A stretch of 64,000 bases of DNA from Brachybacterium squillarum M-6-3 (GTDB taxonomy: Bacteria; Actinomycetota; Actinomycetes; Actinomycetales; Dermabacteraceae): positions 1,240,001 through 1,304,000 of the forward strand of contig NZ_AGBX01000001.1 of the NCBI RefSeq assembly GCF_000225825.1, in the 5' to 3' direction. The stretch's first letter is position 1. The number at the start of each line of letters is the position of its first letter. A program made the translations under genes and the position numbers. This document shows positions 26,027 to 35,150 of this stretch, one piece after another. The notes beneath the pieces were generated by a model. That model was not told the origin of the DNA, did no database searches, and saw only the letters and a program-made list of their open reading frames with translations.

Positions 26027-27001
26027 ATGCCGCGGTTCCACCCCGATCTCGCGCTCGCGCGCTGGATCCCGCCCACGAACATCCCGGCCCGCCTGGTGCC
26101 GCTCCTGCAGCGCGTCTCCGGCCGCTTGCCGGTGGCCCCGGCCGATGTGGAGATCCGGCAGGTCGACGTCCCCGGACCTGATGGGGCCCCACCGGTGCCG
26201 CTGCGCGTCTACCGCTCCCGGCTCGCGCCCGCCGTGACCCCGGCCCTGCTCTGGATCCACGGTGGCGGGCTCATCATGGGCAGCCCCGCGCAGGATGAGC
26301 GACATTGCCTCGAGCTCGCCCGGACGCTCGGCATCGTGGTCGCCTCGGTCGACTACCGGCTCCCCCCCGCGCACCGCGCCCCGGCCGCGGCGGAGGACTG
26401 CTACGCCGCGCTGACCTGGCTGCACCGGCGTCGGGCGGAGCTCGGCATCGACGCCGCGCGCCTGGCCGTCGGCGGCGCCAGCGCCGGGGGCGGACTGGCC
26501 GCGGCGGTGGCCCAGATGGCGCTCGACCGAGGGCAGGTCCCCCTCGCCTTCCAGCTGTTGGTCTACCCGATGCTCGACGACCGCACCGGGACGCGGCCGG
26601 AGCACGACACCCCGGGCATCCGCGTGTGGACCCCCCACAACAATCGCCTCGGATGGCGGTCGTACCTCGGTGTCGAGCCGGGCGCCGAGACCGTCCCCGA
26701 CCATGCGGTGCCCGCCCGTCGCGAGGACCTCCACGGCCTCCCGCCGGCCTGGATCGGCGTGGGGTCGCTGGACCTCTTCCACGACGAGGACGTGCGGTAC
26801 GCCGCCCGGCTGCGCGGCGCAGGCGTGGACTGCCGGCTCGAGATCATCGGCGGAGCCTTCCACGGTTTCGACGCCCTGTTCCCCCGCGCGGACGTCACCC
26901 GGGACTTCCGGCGGTCCCAGGCGCGGGCGCTGCAGGAGGCGCTGGGCACGCCGGGCTCGGTGCCCGCGGAGCCGGAGGAGGCGCCCCCGCCGGGGACGTG
27001 A
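26027..27001 (+). CDS. Alpha/beta hydrolase, HSL-type esterase
   Basis: The second ATG (26027) is chosen because GGAAGGGA precedes it at 6 nt. The 324-residue protein has the HGGG oxyanion motif (WIHGGGLIMGS, near residue 77), the nucleophile elbow GGASAGGGLAAA (Ser near 153), an acid residue in GSLDLFHDED and the His in GGAFHGFDALF. This order matches the hormone-sensitive-lipase family IV esterases, which hydrolyse short-chain acyl esters in the cytoplasm. The natural substrate is unknown. It ends 3 bp from the convergent dienoyl-CoA reductase gene. Confidence 0.9.
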   Translation: MPRFHPDLALARWIPPTNIPARLVPLLQRVSGRLPVAPADVEIRQVDVPGPDGAPPVPLRVYRSRLAPAVTPALLWIHGGGLIMGSPAQDERHCLELARTLGIVVASVDYRLPPAHRAPAAAEDCYAALTWLHRRRAELGIDAARLAVGGASAGGGLAAAVAQMALDRGQVPLAFQLLVYPMLDDRTGTRPEHDTPGIRVWTPHNNRLGWRSYLGVEPGAETVPDHAVPARREDLHGLPPAWIGVGSLDLFHDEDVRYAARLRGAGVDCRLEIIGGAFHGFDALFPRADVTRDFRRSQARALQEALGTPGSVPAEPEEAPPPGT

Positions 27002-27004
27002 GCC

Positions 27005-29173
27005 TCAGAGGTCGGCCGCCACCTCGACGGCCTGGCGGATCGCGCGCTCGGCGTCCAGCTCGGCGGCCACGTCGGCCCCGCCGATCACGTGCACCCGCGG
27101 GGCGCGCCCGGTGGGGTGCTCGCGCAGCTCGTCGGCCAGCTCGGCGACGCTGACCTGCCCGGCGCACAGCACCACCGTGTCCACCTCCAGCACGCGCGCC
27201 TCGCCGTCCTCGGTGAAGTGCAGGCCCTCGGCGTCGATCCGCTCGTAGGTGACACCGCGGTGCTCGATCACCCCGGCGCGGCGCAGCTCGGCGCGGTGCA
27301 CCCAGCCGGTGGTGCGGCCCAGGCCCGCGCCGATCTTGGTGTCCTTGCGCTGCAGCAGGTGGATCTCGCGAGCGCGGCGGCCGTCCCGCGGCAGGGTAGC
27401 CACGGCGTCCCGTTCCTCCTCTGCGCCGTCGGGTGCCGGGGCCGCGGGGCGTCGGTGGCCGCGCAGGCCCCCGCGCCGCTCGGCCGGATCGACCACGCCC
27501 CAGTGCTCCCGCCAGGTCTCGACCTCGAGGGTGGGGGAGGGGATCGCGGCGGAGAGGAACTCGGCGACGTCCACCCCGATGCCGCCGGCGCCGATGATCG
27601 CGACCCTCTCCCCGGGCACCACCTGCTCCTCCAGCAGGTCCATGTAGGTCACCACCTGCGGTCCCGTCGCGGGCGGGGCCGCCTGCGGGGTGAAGCCGGG
27701 CAGCTCCGGCAGGCGCGGGGCGACGCCGGTGGCGACGATGACATCGTTCATGCCGACCAGCTCGGCGGGGGTGGCCCGCACCCCCAGGTGGACCCGCACC
27801 CCGGCCTCGGCCAGGCGCATCCGCCAGGAGCGCAGCGCCAAGCCGTAGTCCTCCTTGCCGGGGATGCGGGCGGCCAGGCGCAGCTGCCCGCCGATCTCCT
27901 CCCGCGCCTCCAGCAGGGTCACCCGGTGCCCGCGCTCGGCGGCGGCCAGGGCCGCCTCCAGACCCGCCGGTCCGGCGCCGACCACGGCCACGTCCCGCAC
28001 ACGGCGGGGGCGGACGGGGGTGAGCACCAGCTCGGTCTCGTGGGCGGCGCGCGGGTTGACCAGGCAGCTCGCCCGCTTCCCGGCGAAGATCTTGTCCAGG
28101 CAGGACTGGTTGCAGGAGATGCAGGAGACGACCTGACCGGCGCGGCCGGCGGCGAGCTTGTTCGGCAGGTGCGGGTCGGCCAGCAGCGGCCGCGCCATCG
28201 AGACCAGGTCGGCCTCGCCGTCGGCGATCACGCGCTCGGCGAGGTCGGGGTCGTGCACCCGGTTGGAGGCGACCACGGGCACCTGCACCTCCTCGCGCAG
28301 GCGGGCGGTGAGCGGCACGAAGGCGCCGCGCGGCACCGAGGTGACGATGGTCGGCACCCGGGACTCGTGCCAGCCGATCCCGGAGGAGAGCACGTCCACC
28401 CCGGCTGCGGTGAGGCCCCGTGCCAGCGCCAGCGTCTCCTCCCAGTCCTGCCCGCCCTCGACCAGATCCGTCAGCGAGATCCGGTAGGAGAGCAGGCCGT
28501 CCTCGCCGAGGGCCTCGCGCACGGCGGCGGCGATCGCCAGTGGCACCTCGCGGCGGGCGGCGGCGGTGCGGCCGTAGCGGTCGCGACGGCGGTTGGTGCG
28601 GGGCGCGAGGAACTGGTTCAGCAGGTAGCCCTCGGAGCCCATGATCTCGACGCCGTCGTAGCCGGCCTCCCGGGAGCGGGCCGCGGCGGCCGCGTACTGC
28701 CCGATGGTGCGACGGATCCCGGCGCGGGTCAGGCGACGGGAGCGGAAGGGGGAGATGGGCGAGCGGCCCGCGCTGGCGGAGGCGGCGAGCGGGTGGAAGG
28801 CGTAGCGCCCGGCGTGGAGCAGCTGCAGCAGGATCCGCCCGTCGGCCTCGTGCACCTCGCGGGTGATGCGGTCGTGCTTGGCCAGCTGGTGCTCGCCGGC
28901 CTGGGCGCCGTGCGGGGTGAGGCGGCCGCTGCGGTTGGGGGAGTAGCCGCCGGTGACGATGAGACCCACCCCGCCGCGGGCGCGCTCGCCGAGGTAGGCG
29001 GCCAGGCGGCCGACGTCGCCGGGGTGGTCCTCGAGGCCCACGTGCATCGAGCCCATCACCAGGCGGTTGCTGACGGTGAAGCGGCCGAGGTCGAGCGGGG
29101 AGAGCAGGGAGGCGTACCGCGACGGTGCGGTGGCGGGATGCTGCGCGACGCCGGTGCCGAGCGAGGTGGTCAT
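27005..29173 (-). CDS. fadH: NADPH-dependent 2,4-dienoyl-CoA reductase (FadH-like)
   Basis: This 722-residue enzyme has an N-terminal old-yellow-enzyme TIM barrel (FMN) and a C-terminal FAD/NAD(P)-binding half. Visible motifs are LLQLLHAGRYAFHP, GYDGVEIMGSEGYLLNQFLAPRTNRR, the 4Fe-4S cysteines in CISCNQSCLDKIF and ASCLVNPRAA, the FAD-binding VVGAGPAGLEAALAAAERGH and a second dinucleotide site IIGAGGIGVDVAEFL. FadH removes the double bond of 2,4-dienoyl-CoA in the oxidation of unsaturated fatty acids. A charged insertion near residues 575-605 is unusual. A CACAAT hexamer 7 nt before the ATG suggests a leaderless mRNA. A related enoate reductase role cannot be excluded. Confidence 0.88.
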   Translation of the reverse strand: MTTSLGTGVAQHPATAPSRYASLLSPLDLGRFTVSNRLVMGSMHVGLEDHPGDVGRLAAYLGERARGGVGLIVTGGYSPNRSGRLTPHGAQAGEHQLAKHDRITREVHEADGRILLQLLHAGRYAFHPLAASASAGRSPISPFRSRRLTRAGIRRTIGQYAAAAARSREAGYDGVEIMGSEGYLLNQFLAPRTNRRRDRYGRTAAARREVPLAIAAAVREALGEDGLLSYRISLTDLVEGGQDWEETLALARGLTAAGVDVLSSGIGWHESRVPTIVTSVPRGAFVPLTARLREEVQVPVVASNRVHDPDLAERVIADGEADLVSMARPLLADPHLPNKLAAGRAGQVVSCISCNQSCLDKIFAGKRASCLVNPRAAHETELVLTPVRPRRVRDVAVVGAGPAGLEAALAAAERGHRVTLLEAREEIGGQLRLAARIPGKEDYGLALRSWRMRLAEAGVRVHLGVRATPAELVGMNDVIVATGVAPRLPELPGFTPQAAPPATGPQVVTYMDLLEEQVVPGERVAIIGAGGIGVDVAEFLSAAIPSPTLEVETWREHWGVVDPAERRGGLRGHRRPAAPAPDGAEEERDAVATLPRDGRRAREIHLLQRKDTKIGAGLGRTTGWVHRAELRRAGVIEHRGVTYERIDAEGLHFTEDGEARVLEVDTVVLCAGQVSVAELADELREHPTGRAPRVHVIGGADVAAELDAERAIRQAVEVAADL

Positions 29174-29433
29174 GGAGGGGATTGTGTCAGGCCCGCGCGC
29201 CCCGTTGGACCCTGAAACCCGAGGTCAGCGGGCCGTGGCGGGCTCGGAACGCGGGATTTTTCCGCGGACTCCGCGCCCTGACCTGGGCGCCCGGCGGCCT
29301 GGTTCGTCGGGGCCGTGCCGGAGAATCGTCCCGTGACGGTCCGCGTGGCGGGACGGTGGGCGCGCGCCCGCGTGGCGCGGGCCGATGATTCCTTATCGTG
29401 GGCTCCATCTATCGACGAGCATCGGAGGTCCGG

Positions 29434-30576
29434 ATGCAGCTCAGTCCCTTCACCCCCGGCGAGGTGGCCCGCGAGATCCCCGGCCGCGAGGCGCAGCTCG
29501 AGGAGATCGGCGGCCTGCTCACCCTCCCCGCCCTGCACGGCCGCTTCGCCGGACGGATCCGGGTGGACGTCGGCCCCCGCGGCGTCGGCAAGACCAGCCT
29601 GCTGCGCCGCACCCGCGAGGACGCCCGGCGCCTGGGCCTGGCGCCGATCTCCGTCACCGCCGGGAACGGCGCCCTGCCCGCCGTGATCGCCGACGAGGCC
29701 CGCGCCCTGATGCAGACCTGGGGTCATCCGGACGGCCCCGACGACTGGCTGGAGAGCGTCTCGCTCACCCTCGGGGTGCCGGGCCTCGCCCAGGTGACCG
29801 CCGAGGCCCGCCCCGAGGCGCCGCTGCCGCAGGCCACCCGCGCCTTCCGCGAGCTGATCGAGCGCACCGCCCAGGCCGCCCTCGACCAGGGGCTGGCCGG
29901 CATCGTGCTGCTGATCGACGAGCTGCAGGACGCCGACGAGCACGGCCTGCGCACCGTCGCCTTCGCCTGGCAGGAGCTGCAGGGATCGCGGACCCCCGCC
30001 GCCCTGGTCGCCGCCGGCCTCAGCCACACCGCCGACGTCGTCACCGCCGCCGTGACCAGCGCCGAGCGCTTTCGCTTCCGCACCATGCGGGACCTCGAGG
30101 ACCATGAGGTGCGCGAGGCCCTCACCCGCCCTGCCGCGGACCTCGGGGTGCGCTGGGAGACCTCCGCCCTGCAGGAGGTGGTGGCGCGCACCCAGGGCTA
30201 CCCGTACGCGGTGCAGCTCTGGGGCGAGGCGATGTGGACCGCCGCCGGGTCCCCCGATCCCGAGGGCGTGCTCGGCGCCGACCACGTCGAGCCGGCCGGC
30301 CTGGTCGTCGCCGAGGACATGGCCGCCCTGCACCGCGCCCGCTGGTCCAAGGCCTCCCCGAAGGAGCGGGAGCTGCTGGCGGCGATGGCACGCCTCGGCG
30401 GGGAGGAGGTGGCCCGCGCGGACCTGGCCGCGGCGCTCGGCACCACCTCCAGCGCCCTGAGCGGCCCGCGGCAGTCGCTGCTGGACAAGGGCATCGTCCA
30501 GATCGCGGGCCGCGGTCTGCTCTCCTTCACCGCCCCCGGTTTCGCCGAGCACGTGCTCTCCCTGCGCGGCCGCTGA
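29434..30576 (+). CDS. AAA-type ATPase of unknown role
   Basis: ATG 29434 follows GGAGG at good spacing; an upstream start 12 codons earlier lacks one. The 380-residue protein has Walker A GPRGVGKTS (near residue 46), Walker B VLLIDELQDAD (near 168) and an arginine-rich sensor region, then a C-terminal winged-helix-like segment (SPKERELLAAMARLGGEEVARADLAAALG...SALSGPRQSLLDKGIV). This is the archaeal-type AAA/Orc-like or MalT/STAND-like layout. It is a single gene with no partner next to it, so its role is open. Confidence 0.75.
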   Translation: MQLSPFTPGEVAREIPGREAQLEEIGGLLTLPALHGRFAGRIRVDVGPRGVGKTSLLRRTREDARRLGLAPISVTAGNGALPAVIADEARALMQTWGHPDGPDDWLESVSLTLGVPGLAQVTAEARPEAPLPQATRAFRELIERTAQAALDQGLAGIVLLIDELQDADEHGLRTVAFAWQELQGSRTPAALVAAGLSHTADVVTAAVTSAERFRFRTMRDLEDHEVREALTRPAADLGVRWETSALQEVVARTQGYPYAVQLWGEAMWTAAGSPDPEGVLGADHVEPAGLVVAEDMAALHRARWSKASPKERELLAAMARLGGEEVARADLAAALGTTSSALSGPRQSLLDKGIVQIAGRGLLSFTAPGFAEHVLSLRGR

Positions 30577-30586
30577 GGCGGTTCGC

Positions 30587-31639
30587 TCAGGAGTAGTCGG
30601 CGACGACGGTGCGGGCGGCCCCGTCCAGGCTGATCTGCCCGCCGTGCGGCAGGATCCACTGCGGCCGGGTGTGGCCGAAGGGCACCCCGACGCACACCAC
30701 GGCCTCCGGGTTGTAGCGCGCCGCCTGCTCGATCACGGCCTCCCGCTGCGCCACCCGCAGCGCCTCCCGCTCCTCGGCCGAGGCGCGGGGCACCTCGAAG
30801 CCGCTGACCGGCGGCCGGGCCAGCAGCACCCCCGCCGCGGCGGCGAGCACGCCGCGCTCGCCGAGGGCTCGCACCCACATGGAGACGTAGTCCGCCGACG
30901 GCCGGAGCTCGCTGGTCTCCAGCAGCAGGATCGACCCCTCCAGTGCGGAGGTCTCGGGCAGGCGGCCGGCGAGGGCGATCAGGTCGATCACCTCCAGGCA
31001 GCCGCCCCAGCTCGGGCCCTCCACCGTGCGGGCGGGCCCGGCCCAGGTCCACGGCGTCGTCGGCTCGCGGTCACCGTATTCGACCAGCGCCCGCGGGTCG
31101 TCCCAGGGCCGGCCGACGTCCTCGGACTCGCCCGGGTCGCTCAGCAGCAGGCGGCCGCCGTCCAGCAGGGCCGCCCGCAGCGAGCTCAGATGCACCTCGT
31201 CCAGGTGCGGGCCCGGCCCGATGTGCACCTGCGTGGAGCCGCCGTAGTAGCTGGGCACGCCCAGCTCCCACAGCAGGTGGTGCAGGTTCGTGTTGTCGCT
31301 GTAGCCGAGGAAGGGCTTGGGATCCGCGGCGAGCACGGCCCGGTCCAGGTGGGGGATCACGGTGATCTGGTCGTCCCCGCCGACGGTGGCGATCACCGCG
31401 CGAATCGTGGGGTCCGCGAAGGCGGCGTTGACGTCGGCCGCGCGGTCCTCGGCGCTCGCCCCGGCGCGCCGCGTGGTGGGGTACTCGACGGGCACCAGTC
31501 CGGTGGCCTCCTGCAGGCGGCGCAGCGCCTGCTCGTGCAGCGCCTCGGAGACGCTGGGGGCGGCGAAGGCGGGGGAGAGCACGGCGATGCGGTCGCCGGG
31601 GCGGGCCTTGGGGGAGGGGATCGAGGGCGCGGGGCTCAT
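30587..31639 (-). CDS. LD-carboxypeptidase (peptidase S66, LdcA-like)
   Basis: This 350-residue cytoplasmic serine peptidase shows the family start RPGDRIAVLSPAF, the nucleophile Ser in FLGYSDNTNLHHLL (near residue 112), GPSWGGCLEVI, and the C-terminal PFGHTRPQWILPHGG with the catalytic His. S66 enzymes trim the terminal D-Ala from tetrapeptides during peptidoglycan recycling; some homologues cleave microcin C7-type compounds (MccF). Start at 31639 is chosen because coding character ends there. It converges with the AAA gene, 10 bp apart. Confidence 0.88.
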   Translation of the reverse strand: MSPAPSIPSPKARPGDRIAVLSPAFAAPSVSEALHEQALRRLQEATGLVPVEYPTTRRAGASAEDRAADVNAAFADPTIRAVIATVGGDDQITVIPHLDRAVLAADPKPFLGYSDNTNLHHLLWELGVPSYYGGSTQVHIGPGPHLDEVHLSSLRAALLDGGRLLLSDPGESEDVGRPWDDPRALVEYGDREPTTPWTWAGPARTVEGPSWGGCLEVIDLIALAGRLPETSALEGSILLLETSELRPSADYVSMWVRALGERGVLAAAAGVLLARPPVSGFEVPRASAEEREALRVAQREAVIEQAARYNPEAVVCVGVPFGHTRPQWILPHGGQISLDGAARTVVADYS

Positions 31640-31763
31640 CGCCCGATCCCACCACCCGGCGCGGGGCCCGTCCACCGCTTTCCGGCCGCCGGCCCGTCCC
31701 ACCCCGCATCCCGCTCCGCGTCTCGCATCCTGGCTCGCTCCCTCTCCCGCGCCGCGTGAGGGT

Positions 31764-31844
31764 GCGCCACGTCCGTGCGGGAATGGTGCCGGCGCCGTCA
31801 CGTCTGTGCTGGATGGAGGACCGCTATCCAGCACGAACGTGGCG
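31764..31844. repeat. Intergenic inverted repeat with a third copy
   Basis: Arms 31796-31814 and 31826-31844 (19 nt, 16 pairing) enclose an 11-nt loop; the inner 9 bp GTGCTGGAT/ATCCAGCAC are perfect. A further direct copy of the outer half (CGCCACGTCCGTGC) lies at 31765-31778. The hairpin is about 35 bp upstream of the -10 box of the next gene. Confidence 0.7.
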
Positions 31845-31876
31845 CGGGTGCGCCCCCGGGCGATGGTCGCCGCGGA

Positions 31877-31882
31877 TAGGCT
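31877..31882 (+). promoter_or_regulatory. -10 box, leaderless type
   Basis: TAGGCT, 6 nt before ATG 31889. Confidence 0.55.
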
Positions 31883-31888
31883 CGCCGC

Positions 31889-32551
31889 ATGGTCTCGGAA
31901 CGACGTCGTCGCCGCGCCGCCCGCCGGCTGCGCAACGGCGACGGCCGCGCCCTGCCGCCTTTCCGCGTCTGGCAGCTGCTCACCCGCTCCCTGTTCCACG
32001 TCCGCCTGCAGGAGCCGGGGGAGGGGACGGCCCTGTGGTCGGTGGACACGCGTCACGGAGGGAACGCGAGCGGCGAGATCTGGGTGGACTTCTATCGGGA
32101 TCGTCGGCAGGTCGCCCGCTCGAAGCCGCCCGCGGTGATGCCGGTGACCGGGGGCGTGATCGAGGTGGCGGTCAGCCACTACGGCCTCAAGCGCTGCCAC
32201 CTCGTCCGCGACGACGGCGGAGAGCAGCCCCTACAGCCCGACCCGGCCTCCGCCGCCGGGGCACGCGCGCGCCTCGCAGAGCGCTTCCCCGGAGCGAGTC
32301 GCGCCCTGGGAGTGGTCTCCGTGGTGATCCTGCTGATCGCGCTCGTCCTCGGCATCCCTCAGCTGGCCGAGCAGATCACGGCGATCCCTCCGATCGGCGA
32401 CCGGGTCGGGACCTTCACCTCGCCTCTGCAGCTTCCCTGGTGGGTGAACGCCTCCCTGATCGTGGCGGCCATCGTGGCGAGCACCGAACGGGCTCTCCGG
32501 CTGCGCTACCACCGGCTCCTCGACGGAGGGATGCTCGACGGCAGCGAGTGA
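31889..32551 (+). CDS. Unknown membrane protein, two helices
   Basis: This 220-residue protein has a basic N-terminus (RRRRRAARRLR), a soluble domain of about 120 residues (FRVWQLLTRSLFHVRLQ, IWVDFYRDRRQVARSKPP, EVAVSHYGLKRCHLV), then two membrane segments near residues 142-160 and 185-205. I do not recognise a family. The soluble domain faces the cytoplasm by the positive-inside rule. It is a single gene with its own leaderless-type promoter and a strong hairpin upstream. Confidence 0.7.
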   Translation: MVSERRRRRAARRLRNGDGRALPPFRVWQLLTRSLFHVRLQEPGEGTALWSVDTRHGGNASGEIWVDFYRDRRQVARSKPPAVMPVTGGVIEVAVSHYGLKRCHLVRDDGGEQPLQPDPASAAGARARLAERFPGASRALGVVSVVILLIALVLGIPQLAEQITAIPPIGDRVGTFTSPLQLPWWVNASLIVAAIVASTERALRLRYHRLLDGGMLDGSE

Positions 32552-32635
32552 GGCCTGGCCGACGGTCGATCCCGGCAGGCCTCACGCTCCGAACTGCCCT
32601 CGGGGCAGAGCCAAACACTCCGGCGTCGACGCTGT

Positions 32636-33382
32636 TCAGGGCACGGCGTCGCGCAGTTCGACGGCGGCGGCGACCAGCTCCGCGTTGCTCGCGGCCCGGC
32701 GCCCGGAAGGCAGTAGGACGCCGTCCTCGAAGCCGACCCGGGTCTCGTGTCCGCGGGCGAGCGCGGCCCGCACCAGCGGCCAGGTCCAGCCCTCGGTGCC
32801 GTGCACGAGGCGCGGGCAGGTCACCCCGATCTCGTCCAGCCCCTGCTCGGCGCGGTCCAGGTGGGCGAGCGGATCGCCCTGGAGGTGATGCGGCGGGGCG
32901 TCCTCGTCCAGCTCGATGCTGACCCGCTGGGCGATGGCGCCCACACCCGAGGCCTCCAGCAGCGGCAGCTCCGCGGGAGCCCACAGCCCCACGTCGATCC
33001 CGATGCCCACCTCGTGCATCGCCTCCATCACCCGCTCGAAGCCGGGCTCGCAGAGGTTCACGGTCGCGCAGTCCACGCCCTCCCACTCCCGGATCATCGC
33101 CACCCGGTCGCGGACGTCCGGCACGATCCACGCGCCCGTCGTCAGGCCGATCTCGACCTCCCGCCCCAGCTCGGCGGCGAGACCGTGCACGCGGGCGCAC
33201 ACCTCGGCGACGCGCGCCGGGTCGAGGGTCTCCGCCCCGTCCTCGTCCCGGACGTGGAGGTGCACCCCCTCCGCCCCCGCGAGCAGGCATCCCCGCAGGT
33301 CGGCGAGCAGGTCCGTCGTGGTCAGGGGCAGGGCGGGGTGGCGGTCACGACCCCAGGCACCGGTCGGGGTGATCTGCAGCAT
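32636..33382 (-). CDS. Beta-keto acid cleavage enzyme (BKACE) family
   Basis: This 248-residue protein fits the DUF849/BKACE family, Zn-dependent enzymes that condense a beta-keto acid with acetyl-CoA. Family features are the early HLHVRDEDGAETLD (His ligands), EIGLTTGAW, TVNLCEPGFE and the C-terminal RVGFEDGVLLPSGRRAASNAELV. The usual length is 270-300 residues, so this is a short member. The substrate is unknown; 3-keto-5-aminohexanoate is only the type substrate. The ATG is 6 nt after TACCGT. Confidence 0.82.
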   Translation of the reverse strand: MLQITPTGAWGRDRHPALPLTTTDLLADLRGCLLAGAEGVHLHVRDEDGAETLDPARVAEVCARVHGLAAELGREVEIGLTTGAWIVPDVRDRVAMIREWEGVDCATVNLCEPGFERVMEAMHEVGIGIDVGLWAPAELPLLEASGVGAIAQRVSIELDEDAPPHHLQGDPLAHLDRAEQGLDEIGVTCPRLVHGTEGWTWPLVRAALARGHETRVGFEDGVLLPSGRRAASNAELVAAAVELRDAVP

Positions 33383-33388
33383 GGCCCC

Positions 33389-33394
33389 ACGGTA
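33389..33394 (-). promoter_or_regulatory. -10 box, leaderless type (BKACE)
   Basis: Minus strand TACCGT, 6 nt before ATG 33382. It lies in the 40-bp gap to the next upstream gene. Confidence 0.5.
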
Positions 33395-33422
33395 GGGGCG
33401 GGCTGTGACGGACGAGGGCGGG

Positions 33423-33938
33423 TCAGGCGGTCGGCACGAGGTAGCGGCGCTTGTGGTCGGGCGGGCTCTCGAGCACCCCGCCGGCCGCCTCGATGATGCG
33501 GGCCGAGGGCCCGTTGCCGGCGTCGCAGGTGACCAGTGCCTGCGCGACGCCGATGCCGGCCAGCTCGTCCAGGCCGGCCTGCATCAGGGTGGTGGCGATG
33601 CCGCGGCGGCGCGCGCTCGGGCGCACCGCGTACCCCAGGTGGCCGCCCTCGCGGCGCAGGGCATCGTTCAAACGGTGCCGGATCGACACCCGGCCCAACC
33701 ACTCATCGCCCTCGACGGCCCACAGCGTCGCCACGGGCACGAAGCCGGGCGGCGGCGAGTCCACCTCGCCGCCGCGCCGGGCGCACATCGCGGCGAAGCC
33801 CTCGGCGTCGGCCACCTGCGCACGCTCATGGCCGAAGGCGGCGGTCCAGTCGGCGCCCTGGCCGTCCTCGGCGTCGAATTCGTCCCAGGCGGCGAGGAAC
33901 GAGGCGTGGACGCGGGGCGTGGGCGGGACGATCTCCAT
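33423..33938 (-). CDS. GNAT-family N-acetyltransferase
   Basis: This 171-residue protein has the acetyl-CoA binding motif RPSARRRGIATTLMQAGLDE near residue 112, preceded by GHLGYAVRP and followed by QALVTCDAGNGPSARIIEAAGG, the classic order of single-domain GNATs. The acceptor is unknown. ATG 33938 is 6 nt after TACCGT, so translation is probably leaderless. A convergent or overlapping partner is absent; it is head-to-head with the interrupted double GNAT. Confidence 0.88.
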   Translation of the reverse strand: MEIVPPTPRVHASFLAAWDEFDAEDGQGADWTAAFGHERAQVADAEGFAAMCARRGGEVDSPPPGFVPVATLWAVEGDEWLGRVSIRHRLNDALRREGGHLGYAVRPSARRRGIATTLMQAGLDELAGIGVAQALVTCDAGNGPSARIIEAAGGVLESPPDHKRRYLVPTA

Positions 33939-33944
33939 CGGCCC

Positions 33945-33950
33945 ACGGTA
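33945..33950 (-). promoter_or_regulatory. -10 box, leaderless type (GNAT)
   Basis: Minus strand TACCGT, 6 nt before ATG 33938. Confidence 0.5.
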
Positions 33951-34019
33951 GGCCCGTCGGTGCACGGGCGCCGGGTTATTCCGTCGACGGTGGCCGCGGG
34001 CCCGTGGTCCACTGACCCC

Positions 34020-35063
34020 ATGCACGTGCAGATCCGGCCCCTGGACCTCGCCTCCGAGACCGACATCGCCCAGCTCAACGCCCTGGACGAGGCGATGGAC
34101 CGCGACCGCTTCGGCGGCAGCGAGCCCTTCACCGTGGAGCAGCGGCGCGCCGTCCTGCGGGACACCCCGTACTGGCGGATGCAGCATTGGGTGGCTGTCG
34201 CCGAGCCGATGGACGGCGGCGAGACCATCGTCGCCACTGCCTCCACCCACGAAGCCCTGCAGGAGAACCTGGAGGCGATCCACGTCGGCATCGAGGTGCA
34301 CCCGGCCTTCCGCGGGCACGGCATCGCGACTGCACTGCTGGAGCAGGCGCTGATCCCCGCGATCCGCGCCTCCGGGCGGACGCTGGTGGATGCCGGGGCG
34401 GAGATCCCCGCCGAGGGCGACCCCGACGACCCCGCCCTGCCCGCGAACCGGCTCGCGGCACGCCTCGGCCTGAGCTGCAAGAACATCGGCGTCTGCCGGA
34501 TGCTGCCGCTGCCGCTGGAGGAATCGCTGCTGGAGCGCCTGGCCGCCGAGGCCGCCGAGAAGCAGGGCGCGTACCGCATCGAGCGCTGGGACGACGGCGT
34601 GCCCGAGGAGCACCTGGCCGCCTACGGGCGACTGCTCACCCAGCTCGAACTGGACGATCCCTCCGAGGAGCTGGAGTTCGAGGCCCCCGAATTCCCGGCC
34701 GAGCGGATCCGGGTGATGGAGCAGCGTCATCGGGAGCAGGGCAAGCGCTCGATCCTCGCGGTCGCCATCGCCCCCGACGGCACCCTGGCCGGGAACTCCG
34801 AGGTGCAGTTCCAGGAGGGTGAGGCCACGACCGTCGGCTAGCAGGAGAACACCCTGGTCATGCCCGAGCATCGTGGGCACCGACTGGGCCTCGCCCTCAA
34901 GGTCGCCACCCATGCCGCCCTGCGCGAGCAGGCCCCCGGGCTCCGCGCGCTGGCCACCTGGAACTCCCACGTTAACCCCTGGATGATCGCGATCAACGAG
35001 CAGCTCGGCTACCGGGTGGCCTTCCGGGAGCTCGGCCTGCAGGGGCGGCCCGACCTCGGCTGA
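34020..35063 (+). pseudogene. Two-domain GNAT acetyltransferase with one in-frame stop
   Basis: The frame encodes an N-terminal GNAT domain with HPAFRGHGIATALLEQ, a linker, and a second GNAT domain. A single TAG at 34839-34841 falls inside the second domain, right before ENTLVMPEHRGHRLGLALK, its acetyl-CoA motif. The frame then continues unbroken to 35063 with a normal end (NPWMIAINEQLGYRV). Without the stop the protein would be 347 residues. One base change from a Tyr, Trp, Gln or Glu codon would explain it. The first domain (273 residues) could still be made; restart at ATG 34860 lacks a ribosome binding site. Confidence 0.85.
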
Positions 35064-35092
35064 CTCAGCACCCGCCGCGTGGGGAGCCCTGT

Positions 35093-35116
35093 CCTCCCGG
35101 CCCCGGGTGCGGGAGG
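35093..35116 (+). terminator. Short hairpin after the GNAT gene
   Basis: CCTCCCG and CGGGAGG form a 7-bp stem with a 10-nt loop, 30 bp after the GNAT stop and before the next gene. A terminator is likely but the stem is short. Confidence 0.35.
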
Positions 35117-35150
35117 ATGGGGCCACGGCGACGACGGGAAGGGGCCGGTC

